From Deltaproteobacteria bacterium (GTDB lineage Bacteria > Desulfobacterota > Binatia > UBA9968): DNA of 5,299 nucleotides. Location: positions 1 to 5,299 of the forward strand of contig JAHKKJ010000308.1 of assembly GCA_020027655.1 (NCBI GenBank), in the 5' to 3' direction. How positions within the stretch are numbered: the first letter of the stretch is position 1; each line of letters begins with the position of its first letter. Both the position numbers and the translations under genes were made by a program. This document shows positions 1 through 5,299 of this stretch, in pieces. The notes below the pieces were generated by a model. That model was given only the letters and a program-made list of their open reading frames with translations. It was not told the DNA's origin and did no database searches.

Positions 1-469
1 TGACCGACGATTTGGGCTCGGCATAAAGGGCGAAAATCGGGCTCAGCTGCGCGTGGCAGGCAAGCATCAGTTTGAGCCGGTCCTCTTTGGGCGCCTCTAA
101 CGTCTTTTCGTGGGGGCGAATGTCGCCACTGGAGAAATCCTGTAATTCGGTAAGCGCGAAGAAGCCTTGACGCTCTCTCACCTCCCCGCCTCTGACAGAG
201 AAGCGGTGCGTGCTGTAGTAGATAGCCGGGACTTCATCTCGTTCAAAAATTCCTTCAGCTTGCCATTCTTGAAAAAGCTGAGCCACCGCCGAATAGGAGT
301 CGGGCTCTTGGTTGAGATCTAGGCGAACAAAATTATACGGGGACTTGCGGTAAAGTTTCTCTTGCTCCTCTTTTGAAATCACGTCATAGGGCGGAGCAAT
401 GACTTTGGAAAGATCGCGAATCTTTTTGCGATTATAGAATAGCCCGCGAAACGGAGCGATACGTACCAT
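1..469 (-). CDS. DUF1015 family protein (COG4198), N-terminal part, cut by window edge
   Basis: I translated the minus strand from an ATG at 467-469. It gives 156 uninterrupted residues and then runs off the left edge, so the C-terminus is missing; from memory the family is about 400 residues. An AGAGAGGAT ribosome-binding sequence lies just upstream at 471-479. The family is recognised from its N-terminal signature PFRGLFYN (residues 6-13), SKVIAPPYDVIS (21-32), the SPYNFVRLDL stretch (43-52), RPHEKTLEAPKEDRLKL (118-134) and LSPIFALYA (142-150). These are the characteristic blocks of DUF1015 proteins. They are often annotated as 'SerB-cotranscribed' or loosely as ParB-like, and their biochemical role is not established. 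No signal peptide or membrane segment is visible in this part, so it is probably cytoplasmic. It lies downstream of the FAH-family gene on the same strand, but the 221-bp repeat-filled gap makes co-transcription uncertain. The family call is firm; the function is unknown. Confidence 0.9.
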   Translation of the reverse strand, partial: MVRIAPFRGLFYNRKKIRDLSKVIAPPYDVISKEEQEKLYRKSPYNFVRLDLNQEPDSYSAVAQLFQEWQAEGIFERDEVPAIYYSTHRFSVRGGEVRERQGFFALTELQDFSSGDIRPHEKTLEAPKEDRLKLMLACHAQLSPIFALYAEPKSSV

Positions 470-519
470 AATCCTCTCTTACCTTCTCATGACGTAGGCA
501 ACGATTGAGTTCTGTTTCG

Positions 520-651
520 GTTCAAACAGTTCAAGCGGTTTAAGCCGTTCAACCCCTTCCTTCATCCTCCCGCGGCGCGGGGGAGGAAAAAGATGGGGGC
601 TTGAACTGAGCGTAGCGGTTGAACCGAGTGAAACGATTGAACACTTTGAAC
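520..651. repeat. Composite intergenic repeat: inverted arrays of 9-bp units flanking a GC-rich hairpin
   Basis: The left array (520-555) is four head-to-tail 9-mers on the plus strand: GTTCAAACA, GTTCAAGCG, GTTTAAGCC, GTTCAACCC. The right array (598-651) is six 9-mers in the opposite orientation. Read on the plus strand they are GGCTTGAAC, TGAGCGTAG, CGGTTGAAC, CGAGTGAAA, CGATTGAAC and ACTTTGAAC. Between them, CCTCCC (566-571) pairs with GGGAGG (581-586). The pairing continues outward imperfectly through ATC/GAT, CCCC/GGGG and GTTCAA/TTGAAC. The element fills most of the 470-690 gap, which contains no gene that I can see. No T-run follows either side of the stem, so it does not look like an intrinsic terminator. 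It resembles a REP- or MITE-like dispersed repeat, but copy number cannot be judged from one window. Confidence 0.75.
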
Positions 652-690
652 AGTTTTGGATGAGCTACGAATCTCTCGACATTACTCCAT

Positions 691-1581
691 CTAACTTTCT
701 TTCGCCACGCCAAGACTCATCGCGCCGATTCCCTCAATTTCCGCTTTCAAAACATCGCCCGGCTTGAGCTTTTCTTGGAATTCCGGAGAGTCCGGGTTGC
801 CGGTCGTGATCAGATCGCCCGGATATAAGGTCGTGACTTGCGATAAAAAACTCACCTGCGTCGCGATATCATTGATCATCGCGTCGGTCTTTGCCGATTG
901 TTTGAGTTCGCCGTTAATCCAAAGCTTCATCCAAAGATTGTGAGGATCGGGTATTTCGTCCTTGGTGGTGATCCACGGCCCAATCGGCGCAAAGGTTTCA
1001 AAACCTTTGCGTACGTTGCGGGTACCCGAAAGATTCTTGCTCAAGCCATATCCCCGGGCAGTCACGTCGAGCATGATCGTGTAGCCGAAAATAGCGTCAA
1101 AGGCTTGATCTTTGCTCAAGTCGCGAGCTCGTTTGCCGATGACGACACACAATTCCAATTCCGGGAAGATCGAATCGGCGTTTTTGGGAATCACAATATT
1201 ATCTTCAGGCCCGGCGATTGCTGACGGAGGTTTTAGGAAAATATTTTCGAGAAGCTCTTCCGGCGAAGCCCTGGAGGCACTTCCTCGGCCGCGGGCATCA
1301 CCCAACCCTTCGCTGCCGCGCTTGTAATTGCCGGCTGCGGCCCAAATCTTAGAGGGCCTTTCCACCGGCGGTTTCAGAAGCTTGGCATCGATCTTCCTAG
1401 CGTTCCCCTGCTCCAAGGCTCTAACCAATGAGCTTTTTAGTAATGCGTACTTTTCGATTAGGTCGAGCATCGAGAAGTCGGTGGGTAACGCTCCTTGGCG
1501 GGCCAGGGTTTCACCCACGGGAATCCAAGTATCCTCTTTGACCACAGCGAGCTCGTTAGGTTTAATCGAGGCGAGTTTCAT
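691..1581 (-). CDS. Fumarylacetoacetate hydrolase (FAH) family protein
   Basis: This is a 296-residue protein. Known FAH-superfamily enzymes are metal-dependent hydrolases, isomerases, lyases or decarboxylases acting on beta-diketo or 2-oxo acids, often in aromatic-compound breakdown. The exact substrate here cannot be read from sequence. After a variable N-terminal region (1-75), the catalytic fold covers about residues 78-293. Visible landmarks are KIWAAAGNYK (78-87), FLKPPSAIAGP (115-125), the metal-ligand pair ELE (Glu141, Glu143), GYTIMLDVTAR with the third metal-ligand Asp172, FETFAPIGPWI (194-204), and ITTGNP followed by LKPGD (258-276). The open frame extends 63 codons further upstream, to 1770. 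I chose the ATG at 1581 because AAAGGAG lies 5 nt upstream and the protein then begins MKLASIKPNE, as family members do; the longer frame would overlap prmA. One oddity is that the usual NYxxHxxE active-site motif reads NYKRGSEG, with no histidine in the expected place. It is probably a cytoplasmic enzyme. Confidence 0.88.
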   Translation of the reverse strand: MKLASIKPNELAVVKEDTWIPVGETLARQGALPTDFSMLDLIEKYALLKSSLVRALEQGNARKIDAKLLKPPVERPSKIWAAAGNYKRGSEGLGDARGRGSASRASPEELLENIFLKPPSAIAGPEDNIVIPKNADSIFPELELCVVIGKRARDLSKDQAFDAIFGYTIMLDVTARGYGLSKNLSGTRNVRKGFETFAPIGPWITTKDEIPDPHNLWMKLWINGELKQSAKTDAMINDIATQVSFLSQVTTLYPGDLITTGNPDSPEFQEKLKPGDVLKAEIEGIGAMSLGVAKES

Positions 1582-1586
1582 AGCGG

Positions 1587-1593
1587 CTCCTTT
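1587..1593 (-). promoter_or_regulatory. Ribosome-binding site that fixes the FAH-family gene start
   Basis: On the minus strand the sequence reads AAAGGAG, followed by a 5-nt spacer (CCGCT) and then the ATG at 1579-1581. This is a near-ideal Shine-Dalgarno match. It is the main reason for preferring this start over the longer open frame that reaches 1770. Confidence 0.8.
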
Positions 1594-1608
1594 CTTTAAT
1601 GAACCCTG

Positions 1609-1624
1609 TCCATACATGTAAGGA
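1609..1624. promoter_or_regulatory. 16-bp dyad, possible operator in the divergent intergenic region
   Basis: TCCATACATGTAAGGA is a near-perfect inverted repeat. Seven of eight base pairs match about the centre at 1616/1617, and only the 1612/1621 pair fails; the core TACATGTA is perfect. It covers the candidate -10 of the FAH-family gene, where a dimeric repressor could act. No regulator gene is in the window to pair it with, and a short dyad can arise by chance. Confidence 0.3.
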
Positions 1625-1637
1625 ACGATTTTGACAA
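1609..1637 (-). promoter_or_regulatory. Possible sigma70-type promoter for the FAH-family gene
   Basis: On the minus strand, TTGTCA (1637-1632; five of six consensus -35 bases) is followed by a 17-bp spacer and TATGGA (1614-1609; a weak -10 with the initial TAT conserved). Transcription would start about 1602, giving a leader of roughly 20 nt that includes the ribosome-binding site. The spacing is ideal but the -10 is poor, so this is only a candidate. Confidence 0.35.
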
Positions 1638-1670
1638 GCAGGGGAGGCGACTGAATCACGCGCGGTTGAG

Positions 1671-1700
1671 TTGATTGATCCCATCCAATCGTGGCATAAA
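1671..1700 (+). promoter_or_regulatory. Possible promoter for prmA-rsmE, giving a nearly leaderless mRNA
   Basis: TTGATT (1671-1676) could be a -35 element. After 18 bp comes CATAAA (1695-1700), preceded by TG at 1692-1693 as in an extended -10 (TGnTATAAT). Transcription would begin about 1706-1708, at or next to the prmA GTG codon. That would explain why no Shine-Dalgarno sequence is visible ahead of prmA. The motif match is moderate, and no other evidence supports it. Confidence 0.3.
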
Positions 1701-1705
1701 AAATC

Positions 1706-2572
1706 GTGCCTTTCTCATGGTTACAACTTTCCGTGCGCGCGGATCCATCCACCTTCGACGCGTTATCCAACTTCCTTATGGAGCGAGGATCGCCGGGCGT
1801 CGTTATCAGGAAAAGTGAGATCCAAGCCTACTTCGCCAAATCCGGCGAGAACGGCTCCATCAAAAAGGATCTTCGATGTTTCCTCCGCGGGATCAGCGAA
1901 ATCCACCCTGAAACGGAGACACCGCGCATTCGGTGGAGAATTCTAAAAGACCGAAACTGGAACAGCTCCTGGCACAGGTTCTTCCGGCCGCAGAAGGTCG
2001 GCAAAGCCTTCTGGGTAACACCGCCTTGGGCGACTCCGCGAACGTTGGGCCAGCGGCAGGTAATCATTATCGAGCCGGGTATGGCGTTCGGTACCGGCAC
2101 GCATGCGACCACACGCGGCTGTATGGAGTTCAGTGAGCAGGTCGCGGCTTTGTTCGGTGGAACTGAATTCAACGCTTTGGACGTAGGCACGGGATCGGGG
2201 ATTTTGGCCATCGCCTTGGTCAAGTTGGGAGCACGAAAAGTTTGGGCGGTGGATGTGGATCCGGTGGCTTTGAAGGTGGCGCGAGAAAATCTGCGTTGCA
2301 ATCATGTGCAGGAAAAAATTCACCTATCCGAAGCGAAGCTGAGCCGAATCAAAAAGTCATTTCCTGTGGTGGTGGCGAATTTGACGGCGGAGACGATTAT
2401 AGAGTTGGCCAGGTCATTAGAGAGCAGGGTTGCTGCCAAGGGTTTCCTGATCCTTTCCGGTATTTTGAATCCAAAGGCCAAACAGGTGATCAATCAATTT
2501 GCCGCAGATTTCAAAGTGATGAGACGCAAACGCGAAAAAGAGTGGGTGACCCTTTTGCTCCGCCGAAGATAA
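1706..2572 (+). CDS. prmA: Ribosomal protein L11 methyltransferase PrmA
   Basis: PrmA transfers methyl groups from S-adenosylmethionine to ribosomal protein L11 in the cytoplasm. The product is 288 residues, against about 293 for E. coli PrmA. The N-terminal substrate-recognition domain (about 1-80) starts WLQLSVRADP. A linker with the conserved tryptophans follows (WNSSWHRFFRP, 85-95), and then the class I methyltransferase domain. The diagnostic block EPGMAFGTGTHATT lies at 123-136. SAM-binding motif I is LDVGTGSGILAIAL (158-171), and the acidic motif II region is AVDVDPVALKVARENL (181-196). VANLTAETI (223-231) stands where many relatives have a VANILA-type motif; Asn225 is kept. SGIL (251-254) and the terminal EWVTLLL strand also match the family. 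The start is GTG: an in-frame TAA at 1697-1699 excludes anything further upstream, and no Shine-Dalgarno sequence is evident. The stop is 7 bp from rsmE, a widely conserved pairing that implies an operon. Confidence 0.95.
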   Translation: MPFSWLQLSVRADPSTFDALSNFLMERGSPGVVIRKSEIQAYFAKSGENGSIKKDLRCFLRGISEIHPETETPRIRWRILKDRNWNSSWHRFFRPQKVGKAFWVTPPWATPRTLGQRQVIIIEPGMAFGTGTHATTRGCMEFSEQVAALFGGTEFNALDVGTGSGILAIALVKLGARKVWAVDVDPVALKVARENLRCNHVQEKIHLSEAKLSRIKKSFPVVVANLTAETIIELARSLESRVAAKGFLILSGILNPKAKQVINQFAADFKVMRRKREKEWVTLLLRRR

Positions 2573-2579
2573 GAGGTGT

Positions 2580-3320
2580 ATGGCTCGATTCTTCTTACCT
2601 AAAGAAAGAATCCAGGACCAGCGCGGCACGATTATTGGTGAAGAGCTGGCGCATCTGCGAAAAGTATTGCGGTTGGTACCGGGCGATCATTTAACCGTCT
2701 TCGACAATACGGGCTGGGAGCACGACGCGGTTATTCGCTCTTTCAGCGCTGGCCAAGGGGACATCGATATTCTGCGATCCTACCGGCCCGAACGAGAATC
2801 TTTACTGAAAATAACTCTTGCTCTGGGCCTGACCAAAGCCGAAAAGACGGACTTGGTTGTCGAGAAGGCGACGGAGCTGGGAGTTCAGGCCTTGCTCCCT
2901 TTTATATCGAGCTACACGGTGCCAAAATTAAATGACCGAAAGATCGAAGCCCGTACTGAGCGCTGGCAAAGAATTGCCCTTAGCGCGACGAAACAGTGCG
3001 GTCGTACTCTTGTGCCAAAAATTCTCACGCTTTGTGAGTTCCGGGAACTCGTGAGACAGCCCTGGACCGATACGCTGAAGCTTCTTTTCTGGGAGAGGGA
3101 AGGGCAACTGACGCTGAAGCAAGTATATGAGACGGATCGTGATGCGCGAGCGATTCTGCTGGTTATCGGGCCCGAAGGAGGCTTCAGTTCCGAGGAAGCG
3201 GGCAAAGCGCAGCAACACGGATTTAAATCGGTGCAACTAGGCCGTCGAATTCTTCGGTCTGAGACCGCAGCTCTTGCAAGTTTGTCGGTTGTGCAATTTT
3301 TGTGGGGAGATATGGGATAA
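2580..3320 (+). CDS. rsmE: 16S rRNA (uracil-1498-N3)-methyltransferase RsmE
   Basis: RsmE methylates N3 of U1498 in 16S rRNA, in the decoding region of the small subunit, using S-adenosylmethionine. The product is 246 residues, the usual length (E. coli about 243). The N-terminal PUA-like RNA-binding domain (about 1-70) holds HLRKVLRLVPGD (25-36). The C-terminal SPOUT (trefoil-knot) methyltransferase domain (about 75-244) holds GLTKAEKTDLVVEKATELGV (83-102), KQCGR (138-142), the SAM-binding knot loop IGPEGGFSSEE (196-206) and LGRRILRSETAAL (220-232). All are signature RsmE blocks and no key residue seems lost. The ATG has GAGG only 3 nt upstream (2573-2576), so translation may be coupled to prmA, whose stop is 7 bp away. 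Both enzymes modify the ribosome and are probably expressed from the promoter ahead of prmA. Confidence 0.96.
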   Translation: MARFFLPKERIQDQRGTIIGEELAHLRKVLRLVPGDHLTVFDNTGWEHDAVIRSFSAGQGDIDILRSYRPERESLLKITLALGLTKAEKTDLVVEKATELGVQALLPFISSYTVPKLNDRKIEARTERWQRIALSATKQCGRTLVPKILTLCEFRELVRQPWTDTLKLLFWEREGQLTLKQVYETDRDARAILLVIGPEGGFSSEEAGKAQQHGFKSVQLGRRILRSETAALASLSVVQFLWGDMG

Positions 3321-3402
3321 ATGCCCTTGCTTAGGGAGCTTCAGGAATTAAGCTTCACAAGCAGACTTTGCGATCTAGTTTACCAAGGTTCTCTCAGGTA
3401 TT

Positions 3403-3457
3403 GTCACCCTGAGCGGAGCGCAGGATCTCGCAGATTCTTCGCTACGCTCAGAATGAC
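3403..3457. repeat. 55-bp imperfect palindromic intergenic repeat
   Basis: The left arm (3403-3428) and the right arm (3432-3457) are 26-nt inverted repeats around the 3-nt centre CGC. Twenty-one of 26 positions pair as Watson-Crick, and some of the five remaining pairs could be G-U in one transcript strand. The left arm begins GTCACCCTGAGCGGAGCG; the right arm ends CGCTACGCTCAGAATGAC. It sits alone in the gap between rsmE and the RDD gene (3321-3515), where I see no gene. Sequences of the form GTCA(YY)CTGAGCG(N)AGCG...AGAATGAC occur as dispersed intergenic palindromes in many bacterial genomes, so this is probably one copy of a non-autonomous repeat. There is no T-run after the stem, so an ordinary intrinsic terminator is unlikely, although the hairpin could affect rsmE mRNA stability. 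Confidence 0.8.
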
Positions 3458-3515
3458 CCTCGTGTAAAGCTTATGCTTTGACAGATACTGAGGCGCTATT
3501 TTCTTGGTACAAGTT

Positions 3516-4196
3516 ATGAATTGTCAAAATTGCGAATACCCGATTCTTCCCTCGGATGAGAAATGTCCGCATTGCGGTGCCTTACCGCTGCGCCGGCGGG
3601 TTACGTTCGGTGCCAGACGGGAAGAATTCGCGCTGACTCGTGAAGAGGAGCCCTTTGAGCTTGGCGACGTCGCGCAGGCAGAGGACTGGCAAAGTCCAGT
3701 TGAACAAAAGTCGGAACCAGAGCGACCCGTTACGAAACCGGCGAGCCCATCGATCCCGGAAATTCATTGGGGAGGGTTCTTTCGCCGCGGCTGTGCATTC
3801 GTGCTTGATGTCGTCGTTATTTTGGCGCTTTCAATGATAATGTTTATTATGTGCTACGTCGGTTACAAAGTCGGGTTGTCGGCGCATGGACGCGCACTGA
3901 CCTGGGAGCATTCAACGCCGTTGTTTGTGTTGTTTACGTGGGGATGGGTCGGTTTGGCCACAGCGTATTTTGTAATTTTTCATGGTATCGAAGGAAAGAC
4001 CATCGGGAAGTGGCTGTTGGGACTCCGAGTCGTGGGGGCCGAAAGAAGCGCCGTGACGTATCGGCGGGCTTTTTTGCGCTGGCTCGGAATGGTTGCCTTT
4101 GCTCCCGTGTTGTTAGGCTTCCTGTGGATTCTGTGGAGCCGAGAGAAGAGGGGGTGGCACGACTTTTTAGCTCGCACCTGGGTAATCAGGGATTAG
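3516..4196 (+). CDS. Zinc-ribbon and RDD domain integral membrane protein
   Basis: This is a 226-residue protein with two parts. The N-terminus is a short zinc ribbon: Cys3-x2-Cys6 and Cys17-x2-Cys20, within MNCQNCEYP and KCPHCG. A charged, proline-containing linker (about 25-84) follows. An RDD domain (about 86-226) makes up the rest. It has the arginine pair Arg90-Arg91, Asp98 in the first membrane segment, the block GKTIGKWLLGLRVV (160-173), and WHD with Asp216 near the end. Predicted membrane spans lie at about 95-117, 134-156 and 189-207. RDD proteins are inner-membrane proteins of mostly unknown function; a few have been linked to ion transport. I prefer the ATG at 3516 because the protein then opens directly with the zinc ribbon. 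A TTG at 3504 is in frame and has GAGG 10 nt upstream, so a product four residues longer is possible. gshB follows after 22 bp and is probably co-transcribed. Confidence 0.85.
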   Translation: MNCQNCEYPILPSDEKCPHCGALPLRRRVTFGARREEFALTREEEPFELGDVAQAEDWQSPVEQKSEPERPVTKPASPSIPEIHWGGFFRRGCAFVLDVVVILALSMIMFIMCYVGYKVGLSAHGRALTWEHSTPLFVLFTWGWVGLATAYFVIFHGIEGKTIGKWLLGLRVVGAERSAVTYRRAFLRWLGMVAFAPVLLGFLWILWSREKRGWHDFLARTWVIRD

Positions 4197-4218
4197 CGAC
4201 GAATATGCGAACAGAGCT

Positions 4219-5193
4219 ATGCCGGCATTAAAAATCGGGGTCGTCATGGACCCCATCGAGAAAATTAACATCGACAAGGACACGACTTTTGTCCTGTTGA
4301 TCGAGGCGCAGCAGCGGAATCATGAAGTCTACTATATGGAACTCGACGATCTGTTCATTCGTGGTGGGACGCCGTGCGGCCGATGGCGTCGAGTTCATGT
4401 CGCTCGCCGGACACCCCATTATCGACTGGGGGAATTCAAAACAGGTGCTCTCGAGGACTTTGACGTCGTCCTCATGCGCAAGGATCCACCGTTCGATATG
4501 AAGTTTTTCTTTTCTACTCACTTGCTCAGTCTGGTGAACGAGCAAAAATGTTTTGTGATGAATAACCCTCGCGGATTGCGGGAGGCCAACGAAAAACTCT
4601 ACGCGCTGCGTTTCCCTGAACAGATTCCGCAGACGCTTGTTACCAGTGATATGCAGCGGTTAAAAGACTTCATGGAGGAACATGGCGGTGAAATGATCAT
4701 CAAGCCGTTGGATGGCTGCGGCGGCAGCGGTGTGTTCTACCTCAACACCCAGGATCGCAACACCAATTCGATCCTCGAAGCTGCGACCGATAATGGCCGC
4801 AGAATGGTCATGGGGCAACGCTATTTGCCCGAGATTCGGCAAGGGGATAAGCGCATTATCGTGCTCAATGGCGAGCCGCTGGGCGCGGTCCTGCGAGTTC
4901 CCTTGGAGGAAGAAACTCGCGGCAATATTCACGTCGGCGGACAGTGTGTTCGAGCGGCGGTCACGCCGCGAGACCAAGAAATCTGCGCAGCGCTTGCACC
5001 GTTGCTGCGGCAAGATGGGTTATATTTCGTTGGCCTGGACGTGATCGGCAACTATCTCACCGAAGTCAACGTCACCAGTCCCACGGGTATTCAGGAAATC
5101 AACTCGCTGAACGGCGTTCAACTGGAAAGTCAGGTGGTGGATTTTATCGAGAACCGAGCCGCAAAAATCCGCAAACGTAGCCGTCAATCTTGA
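4219..5193 (+). CDS. gshB: Glutathione synthase GshB
   Basis: GshB joins gamma-glutamylcysteine and glycine using ATP, the second and last step of glutathione synthesis in the cytoplasm. The product is 324 residues (E. coli 316) and aligns with GshB along its length. The N-terminal domain has IGVVMDPIEKINIDKDTTF (6-24) and VLMRKDPPFD (84-93). The ATP-grasp domain has NNPRGLREANEKLYAL (115-130), IIKPLDGCGGSGVF (160-173; E. coli has a Met-Gly-Gly-Ala version of this glycine loop), LPEIRQGDKRIIVLNGEP (203-220), ETRGNIHVGG (232-241) and GLDVIGNYLTEVNVTSPTGIQEI (272-294). The last block carries the metal-binding glutamate and asparagine. The ATG at 4219 gives MPALKIGVVMDP, matching the usual family start, although no good Shine-Dalgarno sequence precedes it; coupling to the upstream RDD gene, 22 bp away, is plausible. 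The partner gshA (glutamate-cysteine ligase) is not in this window. The C-terminal tail (314-324) is basic and probably unstructured. Confidence 0.96.
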   Translation: MPALKIGVVMDPIEKINIDKDTTFVLLIEAQQRNHEVYYMELDDLFIRGGTPCGRWRRVHVARRTPHYRLGEFKTGALEDFDVVLMRKDPPFDMKFFFSTHLLSLVNEQKCFVMNNPRGLREANEKLYALRFPEQIPQTLVTSDMQRLKDFMEEHGGEMIIKPLDGCGGSGVFYLNTQDRNTNSILEAATDNGRRMVMGQRYLPEIRQGDKRIIVLNGEPLGAVLRVPLEEETRGNIHVGGQCVRAAVTPRDQEICAALAPLLRQDGLYFVGLDVIGNYLTEVNVTSPTGIQEINSLNGVQLESQVVDFIENRAAKIRKRSRQS

Positions 5194-5228
5194 CTCCCTC
5201 TACCTTTTAAGCAATATTTCAACGCTGT

Positions 5229-5299
<71 letters not shown>

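Noticed and set aside
566..586. An intrinsic terminator formed by the CCTCCC/GGGAGG stem.
   Set aside because: Neither strand has a T-run directly after the stem, and the hairpin is flanked by the 9-mer arrays, so it fits a repeat element better.
520..651. A CRISPR array or a clustered operator array of a known type.
   Set aside because: The units are 9 bp with no unique spacers between them, so it is not CRISPR. No known regulator motif could be matched with confidence.
1582..1770. A longer FAH-family protein of 359 residues starting at 1770.
   Set aside because: The extra 63 residues resemble nothing in the family, would overlap prmA on the other strand, and would ignore the strong AAAGGAG site placed exactly for the ATG at 1581.
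1828..2323. Long open frames on the minus strand inside prmA.
   Set aside because: They lie opposite a clearly conserved methyltransferase gene, their translations show no recognisable domain, and the composition looks like shadow coding.
3478..3502. A promoter for the RDD gene using the perfect TTGACA at 3478-3483.
   Set aside because: The only -10-like hexamer nearby, TATTTT at 3497-3502, is 13 bp away, which is too short, and the 17-bp position holds no -10 match.

Overview
This is an ordinary bacterial chromosomal segment with moderate GC content. It carries five complete protein genes, one partial protein gene cut by the left edge, and a tRNA gene cut by the right edge. The glutathione synthase gene points to a glutathione-making Gram-negative lineage. 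The protein content and the style of intergenic repeats resemble Deltaproteobacteria-like groups (Desulfobacterota, Myxococcota or Binatota). That placement is an inference and is weakly supported.

Left block, minus strand: a fumarylacetoacetate-hydrolase-family enzyme (691-1581) is followed, in the direction of transcription, by the N-terminal 156 residues of a DUF1015/COG4198 protein (1-469). The 221-bp gap between them has no gene. It contains an elaborate repeat: two oppositely oriented arrays of 9-bp units around a GC-rich hairpin (520-651).

Centre, plus strand: a 124-bp divergent intergenic region (1582-1705) separates the minus-strand block from prmA (1706-2572). rsmE (2580-3320) follows prmA after only 7 bp. 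Both encode translation-apparatus methyltransferases, PrmA acting on ribosomal protein L11 and RsmE on 16S rRNA U1498, and they very probably form one transcript. The divergent region holds a possible promoter for each direction. The minus-strand promoter overlaps a 16-bp dyad.

Right block, plus strand: a 195-bp gap containing a 55-bp imperfect palindromic repeat (3403-3457) separates rsmE from a zinc-ribbon/RDD membrane protein (3516-4196). gshB, glutathione synthase (4219-5193), follows 22 bp later, and then tRNA-Phe(GAA) starts at 5229. The RDD gene and gshB are probably co-transcribed.

I found no CRISPR array, transposase, phage gene, toxin-antitoxin pair or defence system, and nothing that amounts to a new biological system. 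The most interesting signals are the two intergenic palindromic repeats, which share a 12-bp core, and the apparent loss of the usual active-site histidine in the FAH-family enzyme.
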